DNA of 64,000 bases from Oscillospiraceae bacterium (GCA_017427265.1 JAFRTG010000026.1:32651-96650); one strand, 5' to 3'; shown: positions 8,136-17,373, counted from the stretch's first letter. Numbers and translations: made by a program. Notes: generated by a model from the letters alone, not told the origin.

Positions 8136-10064
8136 CCGGATGTCCATGGTGTCCTCGTCGATCGGCACGACGTCGATGCGGCGCGGCTCTGCGACGGGTT
8201 CCTCCGGCTCCGGAATGATGAGGTCAGCTTCCGGTTCCTCGACCGGTTCGCCGTCATCGTCCTCGTAATAAAACACTTCCTCCGCCTCGGCTTCCGGTTC
8301 CTGATCGTTGTCGTCGTCAAACACCTCAAGCTCCAGTGCGGCGACGGCCTCACGGATCAGGCGGTCGGTTTCGTCCTCCGGGTCGGGGTACGGCTCCGAT
8401 GCCTGTTCGGGCTCCGGTTCCGGCTGCAGCTCCGCTTCATCAAAGAGCGTCAGCGGCTCCGGTTCATTTTCCGGCAGTTCTTCCGTTTCTTCGGACTGTT
8501 CCAGCGCTGCTTCGTCCGGTTCTTCGGATTCTGCTTCGGCGGTCTCTTCCGGTTCTGCTGTCGGTTCCGCTTCCGGTTCGGTCTCCGGTTCTGCGGCAGT
8601 CTCCGTTATTTCCTCCGGCTCCGGCGCACTCTCACGCACATGGATGAGCTGCGGCTCCGAAGCACCGGGAATATCGACATTCAGCGGATTCAGTCTTGCG
8701 GAGCTTTCCGCAGCAGCTGCTGCTTCGGCACTGCGCGGGAAGAACAGCGTAATGGTTGTGCCGCTGCCGAGCTGGCTTTCAAGCTCGATGGTCGCATTGT
8801 GGAACAGTGCGCCGTGTTTGACAATGGAAAGACCGAGGCCTGTGCCGCCGATCTGCTTGGAGTGGCTCTTGTCCACGCGGTAGAAGCGTTCAAAGATGCG
8901 TTCTCTGTCTGCCTGCGGGATGCCGATGCCGGTATCCGTTACGGAAAAGACGGCCTGCTGATCGGTACGGGTGACTTTGATATGGACAGCGCCGTTTTCC
9001 ACATTATATTTGATCGCATTGTCGCAGAGGTTATAGAGCATTTCCTCCACGATGACCGGCACGCCCCGCATCGGTGCCGGAGTGCCTTCCAGTGTAACGG
9101 TCAGCTGCTTGGCTTCTGCGGCAGGGAGCAGCTGCTCGCGGACATTCTCTGCAATTTCATAGAGATCGAGCGGCAGAACCTCTTCGGTAAAGCTCTCGTC
9201 ATCCAGTCTGGAAAGACGGATGATGTCCTCGATCAGTGCAATCATGCGCGAGGATTCATCGCGGATGCGCCGTGCAAAGCCGCTGATATCCTTTTTCTTG
9301 ACCATGCCGCTTTCCATCATGTCGGCAATGCCGTAAATGGAGGTGAGCGGTGTTTTCAGCTCATGGGAGATATTGGCCGTAAATTCACGGCGGAGCGCAT
9401 CACGTTTTTCGCGTTCGGTGACGTCCAGCAGCACCATGACTGCGCCTGTCAGACGGTTTTCCCGTGCGACCGGATTGGCAATCAGCTGCACCGCGGTATC
9501 ACCGACTGTAATGATGGCGGAAGCGCGTGCGCCGTCAAGCGCCTGCCCGACAACGAGCTGGAACTGCTCGGCCTCGCTCAGTGCATAGACGGAGAGAATG
9601 TCGTTGTGCGGGGAAATCTCCTGTCCGAGCAGCTGCAGGGCTGCATGGTTGTGGGAGAGCACCCGTCCGGTCGCGCTGATGAGCAGCAGACCCTCCTGCA
9701 TGTTGTCCGTCAGGACGCGGAGCTGTTCCTGCTGACCGGTCAGCTCGTTCATTTGCGTGTCAATCTGCGCCTTGAGGCTGGAAACCTGCCGGGCAAGCGG
9801 CCGCAGCTCCGGATACTGTGTCAGTGCGGCCTTTGAGTCAATCCGCAGCTTTTTGAGCTCCTGTGCGGTATTCCGCGAAAAGTTCTCACTGATGAAATGC
9901 AGCGGAATCAGCATGACAGCGCCGATCACGAGCGAGAGCGGGAGCAGCTGCAGCACCAGCCGGAAATAGTTTTCGGTCGGCAGAAGCAGCGGATAAACCA
10001 GCAGGCAAAGTCCAAGTGTTGCTGCCATTGCCGTGAGCAGCTTTCGGAACAGTGCTTTTTTCAT
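8130..10064 (-). CDS. phoR: PhoR-type sensor histidine kinase with a long acidic C-terminal tail
   Basis: 644 residues. Two membrane segments lie at about 8-55, followed by a coiled linker, a PAS domain (about 115-205), a HisKA domain with the phospho-acceptor His in FTANISHELKTPLTS, and an ATPase domain with N box (LYNLCDNAIKYN), G boxes (VTDTGIGIP; GGTGLGLSIVK) and ending near GSGTTITLFFPR at about residue 440. About 200 further residues are dominated by Glu-Pro and Glu-Ala runs ending in VVPIDEDTMDIRI. PhoR proteins normally stop after the ATPase domain, so the tail is unusual; it is predicted disordered and cytoplasmic. The start overlaps the phoB stop by 4 bases (ATGA). Partner of PhoB in phosphate sensing. 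Confidence 0.9.
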   Translation of the reverse strand: MKKALFRKLLTAMAATLGLCLLVYPLLLPTENYFRLVLQLLPLSLVIGAVMLIPLHFISENFSRNTAQELKKLRIDSKAALTQYPELRPLARQVSSLKAQIDTQMNELTGQQEQLRVLTDNMQEGLLLISATGRVLSHNHAALQLLGQEISPHNDILSVYALSEAEQFQLVVGQALDGARASAIITVGDTAVQLIANPVARENRLTGAVMVLLDVTEREKRDALRREFTANISHELKTPLTSIYGIADMMESGMVKKKDISGFARRIRDESSRMIALIEDIIRLSRLDDESFTEEVLPLDLYEIAENVREQLLPAAEAKQLTVTLEGTPAPMRGVPVIVEEMLYNLCDNAIKYNVENGAVHIKVTRTDQQAVFSVTDTGIGIPQADRERIFERFYRVDKSHSKQIGGTGLGLSIVKHGALFHNATIELESQLGSGTTITLFFPRSAEAAAAAESSARLNPLNVDIPGASEPQLIHVRESAPEPEEITETAAEPETEPEAEPTAEPEETAEAESEEPDEAALEQSEETEELPENEPEPLTLFDEAELQPEPEPEQASEPYPDPEDETDRLIREAVAALELEVFDDDNDQEPEAEAEEVFYYEDDDGEPVEEPEADLIIPEPEEPVAEPRRIDVVPIDEDTMDIRI

Positions 10065-10762
10065 TCTGTAGCCTCCGTAGTTTCCGCCGGATTTGCCTGA
10101 AAGCGGTAGCCGACGCCGCGCACGGTTTCGACTGCGTTGCCGGCCTCGCCGAGCTTTGCGCGCAGTGTCCGGATATGGACATCAACGGTGCGGCTTTCTC
10201 CGGTATAGTCATAGCCCCAGACGGATTGTAAAATGCGTTCTCTGCTGAGCACGATGCCCTGATTGCGCATCAGCATGGCGAGCAGATCGAATTCCTTGCC
10301 GGTCAGCGTGATTTCTTCCTCGCGCACGGAAACGAGATGTCTTGCGGTGCTCAGCCGGATGCCGCCGCCGCAGAGCGTTTCGTCCTCTGTCTGCCGGGAG
10401 GCGGTTCGCCGGAGCAGCGCACGGATTCTGGAGAGCAGCTCCATGACGCCGAACGGTTTGGCGAGATAGTCATCCGCGCCGCTGTCCAGTCCGAGCACCT
10501 TGTCATATTCTGTGCTGCGTGCGGAAAGCATCATGATGGGAAGGTCTTTGGTTGCAGGATTCTCCCGCAGCCGGCGCAGAACGGAAAGGCCGTTTTCCTC
10601 CGGCAGCATGATATCCAGCAGCACAACATCCGGTATATGCTCTTCCAGTGCGGCGCGGAACGCTGACGGAAGTGCAAATCCGCGGATCTCATAGCCGGCA
10701 CTTTCGAGCGCATAAATCGTGAAATCCCGGATATTCTGGTCATCCTCCAGCAGATAAATCAT
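10061..10762 (-). CDS. phoB: OmpR/PhoB-family response regulator
   Basis: 233 residues. The receiver domain (1-120) has the acidic pair near DDQN, the phospho-acceptor Asp in VVLLDIMLPEENG and the conserved Lys in YLAKPF. The C-terminal winged helix has the typical LTGKEFDLLAMLMRNQG, VWGYDYTGESRTVDVHIRTL and VRGVGYRF. Gene order phoB-phoR followed by a phosphate transporter with a Pho-like operator supports the PhoB assignment; PhoP is the name used in Bacillus. The Shine-Dalgarno sequence is AGGGAGG, and the promoter is at 10796-10824. Confidence 0.88.
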   Translation of the reverse strand: MIYLLEDDQNIRDFTIYALESAGYEIRGFALPSAFRAALEEHIPDVVLLDIMLPEENGLSVLRRLRENPATKDLPIMMLSARSTEYDKVLGLDSGADDYLAKPFGVMELLSRIRALLRRTASRQTEDETLCGGGIRLSTARHLVSVREEEITLTGKEFDLLAMLMRNQGIVLSRERILQSVWGYDYTGESRTVDVHIRTLRAKLGEAGNAVETVRGVGYRFQANPAETTEATE

Positions 10763-10795
10763 GGAATCCTCCCTGATAAATACATATTCTGTTTT

Positions 10796-10824
10796 ATTAT
10801 ATCACATTTCGCCGTGAAATGCAA
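10796..10824 (-). promoter_or_regulatory. Promoter for phoB-phoR
   Basis: On the minus strand: TTGCAT (10824-10819), a 17-base spacer and TATAAT (10801-10796), about 35 bases before the phoB start. Confidence 0.7.
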
Positions 10825-11278
10825 GTACGGTTCGCGGGCATTTTCCTCCGGCGTGCGGCAGCGGCGCTCTCCCGATGAGACAAGCACACGGCGCTGATTG
10901 CGCCGCCTGAAAGGCAACTTCTTCCCATACGAAAGCACTGCACAGATGCCCGCGGCGCATTGATTGAAAGCAGTCCGGCAACGTCATGCGAATCCTGTGC
11001 AATCACGCCCCCGCTTTCCTAACCCTTTTTCCTCTGGCTTCGCAGAACTTCAGTTGTGCGCCGCACAGCGTTCTGCGCATCCGGTGTGCAGTCTCCGCTG
11101 CTGTTTCCTTATCTTCAAACGTCAGAAGGAATGGCAAAAAAATGCAGCAGAAATCACGTAAATATGTGAAATAATGTCTGCGACCTGCGCTCCGCAAGGA
11201 GACGGCTCCGTGAAAACAGGCGGTTTTTCGGTGAAAGCAGAAAAATCACCCGGAATCAGAAAAAACTTGCGAAATCTC
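10825..11278. other. Intergenic region between divergent phoB and MBOAT operons
   Basis: About 450 bases with only short open frames that lack ribosome sites and protein-like composition. I recognise no RNA gene or riboswitch. It holds the two divergent promoters at its ends. Confidence 0.5.
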
Positions 11279-11307
11279 TTGCATGTTTGTTGCTTTTATG
11301 CTATAAT
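11279..11307 (+). promoter_or_regulatory. Promoter for the MBOAT-DHHW-ACP operon
   Basis: TTGCAT (11279-11284), a 17-base spacer and TATAAT (11302-11307). The leader to the ATG at 11426 is about 110 bases. Confidence 0.75.
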
Positions 11308-11425
11308 AGTAGAAAAGTGCCCGCAGACCGGACGCCCGGAGAGAAACAGAACCGGAAAACGTCTGCGGTTTGCTGTGATACATGTAAAATATAAAAAGAA
11401 GAACAAAAAAGCAGGAGCAAACAGT

Positions 11426-12838
11426 ATGGTTTTTTCAAGCCTTTATTTTCTATATCTGTTTCTGCCCGTATGCCTGCTCTGCTACGGGCTTTCGCCGTCT
11501 CTGAAGATCAAAAACCTTGTTCTGACGGCCTTTTCACTTGTTTTTTATGCATGGGGTGAGCCGACATACATTATTCTGCTGCTCATCAGCGTGCTGGCGA
11601 ACTATCTGTTCGGACTCGGCATCGGGCATTTCCAGAAAACGGAAAAACCGGGCAGCGCCAAGGCCGTGATGATCGTCAGCCTGATTTTCAATCTCGGTCT
11701 GCTCGGCGTGTTCAAATACAGCGGATTCATTGTCGAGAATCTGAACCTGATACCGGGCGTCAGTCTCCCGGTGCCGAAGCTGACGCTGCCGATCGGCATC
11801 AGCTTCTATACCTTCCAGATTCTGTCCTATATCATTGACCTTTACTGGGAGAAAATTGATGTTCAGCGCAATCCGCTGCATCTGCTGCTCTATATCTCGA
11901 TGTTCCCGCAGCTGATCGCCGGACCGATCGTCCGCTATTCGACGATCGCAGAGGAGATCAAAGACCGGAAAACAACGCTTGCCGATCTGAGCGAGGGTCT
12001 GACCCGCCTGATGATCGGCCTCGGCAAAAAGGTGATTCTGGCGAACCATCTTTCCGTGATTGTTGACCAGTTCTTCGGTACGCCGGGTACAAGGCTTTCG
12101 GTGGCCGGAACATGGTATGCCGTCATCGTCTATGCGATGCAGATTTATTTCGATTTTTCAGGCTATTCCGATATGGCGATCGGCATGGGAAGAATGTTCG
12201 GCTTTCACTTTGACGAAAACTTCCGGCATCCGTTCCTCTGCAAGGATATCTCGGAGTTCTGGCAGCGCTGGCATATCTCGCTGGGCACGTTCTTCCGCGA
12301 TTATCTGCTCTATGTCCCGATTTTCGGCAAGCGCCGGAAATACGGCGGACTGTTCCTTGTCTGGTTCTGCACGGGCATGTGGCACGGTGCCAGCTGGAAC
12401 TTTATCATCTGGGGTCTGTATTTCGGCGTGTTTATTCTGATCGAACAGCTGATCGGCAAAAAGCGCATGAAGAAGATCCCGATTGTGATCCGGCATATTT
12501 ATAACAAGATCGTCATTATCATCGGCTTCGGCATCTTCTATTTTGAGGATTTCGGACGGCTCGGTGAATTCTTCAGAAATATCGTCGGTGCAAACGGCAA
12601 TGCGCTGTTTGATACCGTGACGAAGCTCTCTGTACAGAACAATCTGTTTTTGCTGCTTGCGGCGCTGCTCTGCTGCTTCCCGCTCTACGACGGACTGCAG
12701 AAGCTCAAGACGCGCTATGCGGCTGCGGTTTACGCCGTGGATGCATTTCAGGTTGTCTGCAATGCGGCGCTGCTGATTATCAGCAGTGTGCTGCTTGTCG
12801 ATGCAACGAATAACCCGTTCCTGTACTTCCGCTTCTGA
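11426..12838 (+). CDS. MBOAT-family O-acyltransferase (AlgI/DltB-like)
   Basis: 470 residues, polytopic. MBOAT signatures are FPQLIAGPIVRY, FDFSGYSDMAIGMGRMFGF, the NFRHPF/ISEFWQRWHISLGTFFRDYL segment and the catalytic His in CTGMWHGASWNFIIWG. These enzymes move an acyl group, usually acetyl, across the membrane to a wall or extracellular polysaccharide. The ATG at 11426 has CAGGAG 8 bases upstream; the open frame extends far upstream but that part is not protein-like. The following genes encode a DHHW protein and an acyl carrier protein, the same logic as AlgI-AlgJ/X or DltB-DltC-DltD modules, so this is probably the membrane channel/transferase of an envelope glycan acylation system. Confidence 0.9.
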   Translation: MVFSSLYFLYLFLPVCLLCYGLSPSLKIKNLVLTAFSLVFYAWGEPTYIILLLISVLANYLFGLGIGHFQKTEKPGSAKAVMIVSLIFNLGLLGVFKYSGFIVENLNLIPGVSLPVPKLTLPIGISFYTFQILSYIIDLYWEKIDVQRNPLHLLLYISMFPQLIAGPIVRYSTIAEEIKDRKTTLADLSEGLTRLMIGLGKKVILANHLSVIVDQFFGTPGTRLSVAGTWYAVIVYAMQIYFDFSGYSDMAIGMGRMFGFHFDENFRHPFLCKDISEFWQRWHISLGTFFRDYLLYVPIFGKRRKYGGLFLVWFCTGMWHGASWNFIIWGLYFGVFILIEQLIGKKRMKKIPIVIRHIYNKIVIIIGFGIFYFEDFGRLGEFFRNIVGANGNALFDTVTKLSVQNNLFLLLAALLCCFPLYDGLQKLKTRYAAAVYAVDAFQVVCNAALLIISSVLLVDATNNPFLYFRF

Positions 12839-12927
12839 GAAATGCGGCTGCAGGGACAGCAGAAAGAGAAAACCGGGCATGATATCCGCCCGGAACGGAA
12901 CAGAACGAACAGGAAGGAGGAAACTCC

Positions 12928-15477
12928 ATGCCGAATACAGATTTGCCGGAGGAACTGCCGCAGACCGGCGAGCATCCGCTCCCGGAGGAACCGCTTCTTG
13001 ACCGCCGCAGCGCAATCGCACAGGCAAGAGCAATCCGCCGCGAAGCAGCTGCGCTGGAGCAGTCGGAGAAGGAAAAGGCTGCTGAGACGGCAAACAGCAT
13101 TCTGGAAATGGCTGCGCCGGAGCCGCTGCGCAAAACCATCCGCAGGCAAATGGCGCCGATACCGGTCTCCAATGCGTCCGGAAAATTCAGCTGGCTGGAC
13201 GATGTCCGGAAGCTGAATCCCGCACGCTCGGATGCGGAAGAAATCGTGGAAAAGCTCGTTGCGGAATCCCGTCAGCGCGAGGAACCGGAGGAAGAGGATG
13301 ATACGGAGCAGAAGCCCTCTGCGCCGGAGATTCTGGCAGAGCATATTATAACGGAGGTACAGAATCCTCATGCACCGGAGGCGATTGTGGCACAGGTGCT
13401 GCGGGAGGCTGCACAGGCAGAGCCGGTACTGATCCCCGCGGATGAGCCGGAAGAGGCACAGGAGGAACCGTCTGAGCCGGAAGAGCCGGAGCAGGCAGCT
13501 GCAGAACCGGAATTCACCGAAGAACCGCAGGAGGAAGCTGCGCCTGCGCTGATGCCGGAAGCGGATACAGCCGCAGAAACGGAAACAGTACCGGAGGCGG
13601 CAGCGTCCGCTGATTCAGAGTCCGCCGATGAGCCGGAAGTGCTCGCGGAACCGGAATCCGAATCGGAAGAGGAGATCTCTGCACAGGAACCGGAAGCTGC
13701 GGAGGCTGAAGAATCCGCAGCGGATACCACAGAGGAAGTCATTGCGGCAGAACCGGCGTTTGCTGCCGAAGAAGCATTGCAGGAGCTGCCGGCATCCCGC
13801 CCGGAGCCCGAAGCGGAGCCGCAGCCTGAACCGATCGCAGAGGAAATCTCCGTGCCGAAGCCGAAGGCGGAAGCGAAGTCTGAACCGCGGGCGAAAGCGG
13901 GAGCGAGACCCAAGCCTGCGCAGAAGCGTCCGCCGGAATCGCCGCGGAAGCCGAAAAAGCCTGCGCAGAATCAGAAGCAGCGGCGTCAGCCGTCCCGTGC
14001 GGCATCGGCTGTTTCTGCTGAGAACGCTGCAAAGCAATACCGCGAGAACGCCCGCACCGCCAGAGCCGAAGTGCGCAAAATGGTGCGCGAGACGACCCGC
14101 AGCTGGAGCAGAGAGGCTGACGGAATCCGTGCAAAGGCTGTCAGCGGACGGACGCAGAAAAAGGCGGCACGGTGGAATGTCGGCGTGAGCCTTTCTATCC
14201 TGTTCCTTGCGGCGGTCGGCATGATTGTGCTGGAACGGCCGACTGTTTCGATGGAGGAAAACCGTACTCTCGCCAAAATGCCGGCGTTCTCCGTGGAGAG
14301 CTATCTCGACGGCAGCTATACGGCCGGTGTTGCGGAATACTATAATGATACGGTGCCGATGCGCTCCGTATTCAAGCGCTGGACGCAGGAAATCCGCAAG
14401 TGCATGGGTCTGCAGAGCGGCGCTGCGATTCACGGTGCAGTGCCTGCCGTTCAGGAGACACCTGCGGAAACGGAGCCGGTTCCGGCAACGACTGCACCGC
14501 CTGTTACCGCGGTGGCTGTCACGGCCGACCCGGATGCAGCCGCGGAAACCGTAACCGAGACCACGCCTGCACCGCAGCAGGAGGAAGGCGAGCATGACGG
14601 CGAAATCAGCAGCGGCATCCTGATTGTGGATAAACGCGGTCTGATGCTCTTCGGCGGCGGGGAAACCATGGGCGAGCCCTATGCGCGGACGCTCAACCGC
14701 TTCAAGGAATCGCTGCCGGATGTCCGGATGTATTCGATGGTTGTTCCGACACCGTGCTCGTTCTATACGCCGGAGGAATATCAGTATATGATCTCCAGCG
14801 AGAAAGCCAATATCGACTATATCAACCAGTGCCTTGTCAATGTCGAGCCGGTTGATGTCTACAGCGCGCTTGAAAAGCACAAGGACGAACCGATCTTTAT
14901 GCGGACAGACCATCACTGGTCGTCGCTCGGCTCGTTCTACGGCGCAGAGAAGTTTTCAGCTGTTGCGCGTGTGCCGTTTGCCCGCATTGAAGAATATGAA
15001 AAGCATGTCAAAGAGGGCTATGTCGGCACGCTGTACGGTTTCTCAGGCAATATCATTCTGAAGGAAAATCCGGAGGAATTTTTCTGGTATGTGCCGAAGC
15101 ACCCGTTCCGCACGACGTTCTATAACAGATCGTGCGGCGGCGGCTATGAGGCCGATTTCTTCATGAATATTGACAATGTTGATCCCGTCAGCTGGTATAT
15201 GGTCTATATGACCGGTGACGATCATGTTGTGCATATTGAGTCGGAGGTCGGCAACGGCCGGAAGCTCTGCGTCATCAAGGACAGCTACGGCAATGCGCTG
15301 ATTCCGTGGCTGACATCCTCTTTTGACGAGATCTATGTCATCGACATGCGGTATTTTAATCTGAATGCCGTCCGGTTTATTCAGGAAAAGGGCATCACGG
15401 ATGTGCTGTTTGCGATGAACAGCTTCAGCGCGAACGGCCCGAATACCGACAAGATTGAAAAAATTCGTGTGCAGTAA
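12928..15477 (+). CDS. DHHW-motif protein with a large acidic cytoplasmic N-terminus
   Basis: 849 residues in three parts. Residues 1 to about 410 are low-complexity, dominated by Glu, Pro and Ala (many EPE and PEE steps), turning basic (KPKKPAQNQKQRRQ) just before the membrane. One transmembrane helix follows (about 415-435, VGVSLSILFLAAVGMIVLE), then SMEENRTLAKMPAF, typical of the start of a DHHW domain. The extracytoplasmic domain has the namesake DHHWSSLGSFYGAEKF and the C-terminal KDSYGNALIPWL. DHHW proteins resemble the AlgX/AlgJ/DltD SGNH-like partners that complete O-acylation outside the cell. The long N-terminal tail is unusual for the family. Follows the MBOAT gene by 89 bases with AGGAAGGAGG before its ATG. 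Confidence 0.85.
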   Translation: MPNTDLPEELPQTGEHPLPEEPLLDRRSAIAQARAIRREAAALEQSEKEKAAETANSILEMAAPEPLRKTIRRQMAPIPVSNASGKFSWLDDVRKLNPARSDAEEIVEKLVAESRQREEPEEEDDTEQKPSAPEILAEHIITEVQNPHAPEAIVAQVLREAAQAEPVLIPADEPEEAQEEPSEPEEPEQAAAEPEFTEEPQEEAAPALMPEADTAAETETVPEAAASADSESADEPEVLAEPESESEEEISAQEPEAAEAEESAADTTEEVIAAEPAFAAEEALQELPASRPEPEAEPQPEPIAEEISVPKPKAEAKSEPRAKAGARPKPAQKRPPESPRKPKKPAQNQKQRRQPSRAASAVSAENAAKQYRENARTARAEVRKMVRETTRSWSREADGIRAKAVSGRTQKKAARWNVGVSLSILFLAAVGMIVLERPTVSMEENRTLAKMPAFSVESYLDGSYTAGVAEYYNDTVPMRSVFKRWTQEIRKCMGLQSGAAIHGAVPAVQETPAETEPVPATTAPPVTAVAVTADPDAAAETVTETTPAPQQEEGEHDGEISSGILIVDKRGLMLFGGGETMGEPYARTLNRFKESLPDVRMYSMVVPTPCSFYTPEEYQYMISSEKANIDYINQCLVNVEPVDVYSALEKHKDEPIFMRTDHHWSSLGSFYGAEKFSAVARVPFARIEEYEKHVKEGYVGTLYGFSGNIILKENPEEFFWYVPKHPFRTTFYNRSCGGGYEADFFMNIDNVDPVSWYMVYMTGDDHVVHIESEVGNGRKLCVIKDSYGNALIPWLTSSFDEIYVIDMRYFNLNAVRFIQEKGITDVLFAMNSFSANGPNTDKIEKIRVQ

Positions 15478-15497
15478 AAACAGAAAGGAGCAAAACC

Positions 15498-15743
15498 ATG
15501 ACCAAGGAAGAAGCAATGGAGGCACTGACGCCGATTTTCCGCGAGGTGTTTGACGATGAGAGCATTGAGCTTTCTGATGAACTGACCGCTGCCGATGTGG
15601 AGGGCTGGGACAGCGTCGAGCACTTCAATCTGATTTCCGAGATTGAGCGCACATTCGGAATGCGCTTCAAGATGAAGGAGGTTTCCGGTATGAAGAATGT
15701 CGGGGAGCTTGCGGAGATTGTTGCGGAGCGCGGCAGCCTCTGA
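15498..15743 (+). CDS. Acyl carrier protein of the acylation operon
   Basis: 81 residues, with the phosphopantetheine attachment site in VEGWDSVEHFNL (Ser about residue 37) and ACP helices on both sides. It lies 20 bases after the DHHW gene with its own AGAAAGGAG. Position as third gene after an MBOAT and a DHHW protein suggests it carries the acyl donor for that system, as DltC does for D-alanine, rather than serving fatty acid synthesis. No adenylating ligase (DltA-like) is present in the window, so the donor and loading enzyme are unknown. Confidence 0.85.
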   Translation: MTKEEAMEALTPIFREVFDDESIELSDELTAADVEGWDSVEHFNLISEIERTFGMRFKMKEVSGMKNVGELAEIVAERGSL

Positions 15744-15767
15744 GCATAAAAAATGTAACGAAAAAGA

Positions 15768-15804
15768 GCACTGCGAAAACAGAAGTTTCGCAGTGCCTTT
15801 TTTT
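15768..15804 (+). terminator. Terminator of the MBOAT-DHHW-ACP operon
   Basis: 11-bp stem GCACTGCGAAA / TTTCGCAGTGC, 7-base loop, followed by C and seven T. Confidence 0.9.
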
Positions 15805-16056
15805 GAACAAAATTAGCTGTTTTGTCCTAAAAAATACTGCACGTTTTACTGAAATAATATTTAACAGAATGGAATAAAACTTCCGGCAATAACGTAATAA
15901 AGCTGCCAAAGATCACTTTACAATTTGTGATATTTCCGATTTTTTTCTAATAAAAACCGTGTAATACCGCGTTTTTTATCTACGAATGGTATAATTTGCA
16001 AAAAATTTGCTACAGGTTGCACAAAAATGATAAGCAAGATTTTACTAAATCGACTA
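15805..16056. other. AT-rich intergenic region
   Basis: About 250 bases of strongly A+T-rich sequence between the terminator and the AraC promoter. No open frame, RNA or repeat recognised. Confidence 0.5.
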
Positions 16057-16085
16057 TTGAAAAATGAAAAAATTTTTTGTATAAT
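16057..16085 (+). promoter_or_regulatory. Promoter for the AraC-family regulator
   Basis: TTGAAA (16057-16062), a 17-base spacer and TATAAT (16080-16085), in very AT-rich DNA about 70 bases before the ATG. Confidence 0.65.
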
Positions 16086-16153
16086 AAAGTTGAGGAAAGT
16101 GACAAAAACCTTTTAATAAGCTGAAGGCCTTATCTTGAGAAGGAGGATCAAAA

Positions 16154-17017
16154 ATGCCGCAGCAGATTTATGAACATGTCCCGAATCCGCTCGACAGCAG
16201 AATCATGAAAACGCCAAGTGCCGTCGCACGCCGCACATTCTTTTATCTTCAGGAGTGCGGGCACCTGAAGGCGGGGGACGATCATCACACAAGCCGTCAG
16301 AACCTGCAGTCATTTTTGTTTGCAGCCGTTCTGAACGGAAAGGGCAGCCTGTCTTATGACGGAAAACAGTACCAGCTGGAAGCCGGCGACTGCTTCTTCA
16401 TCGACTGCCGCTCCGCGCATTCCTATCAGAGTGATGCGCAGAATCCGTGGGAGCTTCTCTGGATCCATTTTAACGGGGCGACCTCAGAGGAGTATTACAA
16501 GCTGTTCACGACGCAGCTTCAGCCGGTGTTCCATCCGGTGTCAACAGTGAAATTCGTTTCGCTGCTGCAGGAGATTATGCGTCTGAATGCCGAAACCTAT
16601 GCCGATACAGAGGCACTGACCTCAAGCCTGATTGTCAATCTTCTGACCATGCTGCTGACTGTCAACAGCACCTCGGAGGAAAACGACACCGCGCTGCAGG
16701 CCAAGCTCAAGACCGTGATGGCGCATATCGACGCGAACTTTACGTCGGATATCCGTCTGGACGATCTGGCTGAACGCTTTGACATCAGCAAATATTACCT
16801 GACGCGGGAATTCAAGCGCGCATACGGCGAGACGATCTTCCAGCACATCATTGCGCTGCGGATCAACTACGCCAAGAGACTGCTCCGCTTTACGGACAAA
16901 TCCGTCGAGGAGATCTCTGTGCTGTGCGGCTTCAATGACCAGAGCTATTTTTCCAAGCAGTTCAAGAAAGCAGAAAACGTCACATGTCTTGCTTTCCGCC
17001 GCCGCTGGCGCGACTGA
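16154..17017 (+). CDS. AraC-family transcriptional regulator with cupin sensor domain
   Basis: 287 residues. The N-terminal ~150 residues are cupin-like (GKGSLSYDGKQYQLEAGDCF, then ELLWIHFNG), typical for sugar-responsive AraC proteins. The C-terminal ~100 residues hold two HTH units (IRLDDLAERFDISKYYLTRE; SVEEISVLCGFNDQSYFSKQ) and the usual FKK linker. AAGGAGG precedes the ATG by 7 bases. The sugar ABC transporter operon at 19.1-22.6 kb is a plausible target, but two genes lie between them and I see no operator. Family call is firm, effector unknown. Confidence 0.9.
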   Translation: MPQQIYEHVPNPLDSRIMKTPSAVARRTFFYLQECGHLKAGDDHHTSRQNLQSFLFAAVLNGKGSLSYDGKQYQLEAGDCFFIDCRSAHSYQSDAQNPWELLWIHFNGATSEEYYKLFTTQLQPVFHPVSTVKFVSLLQEIMRLNAETYADTEALTSSLIVNLLTMLLTVNSTSEENDTALQAKLKTVMAHIDANFTSDIRLDDLAERFDISKYYLTREFKRAYGETIFQHIIALRINYAKRLLRFTDKSVEEISVLCGFNDQSYFSKQFKKAENVTCLAFRRRWRD

Positions 17018-17198
17018 CACGCTCCTCGGCAATCAAGCGGGAGGAAGCCATCGGGGAATCTGCTCCCGCAGACTGAACGTCCTGCTGCAAAGGTTTTACG
17101 GGTCTTTTGCAGCACAGCGCCCTCTGTCTATACTATTATAATATACGGGAGGGGCTGCGGACGCACGGCGCACGGAAGTGGTTTCCCCTTTTCTCTTT

Positions 17199-17373
17199 TG
17201 GCGGAGCGAAGGCGAAGGAAGCCGTGCGGTTCCGCTCTCAGAGCTCGGAAATGTGATCGGCGGATTTCCGCTGATTTTCAATACGGTTCCTGCAATGCTG
17301 CTCGGACGTGAGCAGCTGCAGCGGATACAGAAGGATGCGCTGATTGTCGATCTTGCTTCAAAGCCGGGCGGGG
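17199..17373 (+). pseudogene. dpaA (spoVFA) internal fragment
   Basis: About 58 codons encode a segment closely similar to the distal part of dipicolinate synthase subunit A: RAVPLSEL, then GGFPLIFNTVPAMLL, and DALIVDLASKPGG. In B. subtilis DpaA the matching segment is about residues 185-243. Nothing before 17199 resembles the N-terminal two thirds, so that part is missing. The homology stops exactly after the Gly-Gly codons at 17373, and its continuation (VDFEAASEIGVQVIWALSLP) is found at 23432-23580. The frame continues into the next gene region without meaning. See findings for the junction. Confidence 0.75.

Noticed and set aside
8112-9836. 574-codon plus-strand frame opposite phoR
   Set aside because: A shadow of the phoR low-complexity and kinase codons; the minus frame has all kinase motifs.
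10797-11006. Possible riboswitch or small gene upstream of phoB
   Set aside because: I compared it with cobalamin, glycine and TPP aptamer cores and found no consistent match; the small frame has no ribosome site.
13615-14916. 433-codon minus-strand frame opposite the DHHW gene
   Set aside because: It is the antisense image of the Glu/Pro codon repeats, giving Arg/Leu/Phe-rich text with no protein features.
17107-17134. Promoter TTGCAG-N16-TATACT before the HhH gene
   Set aside because: The -35 lies in a GCTGCAAA/TTTGCAGC stem that looks more like the AraC terminator, and the spacing is suboptimal. Left uncalled.
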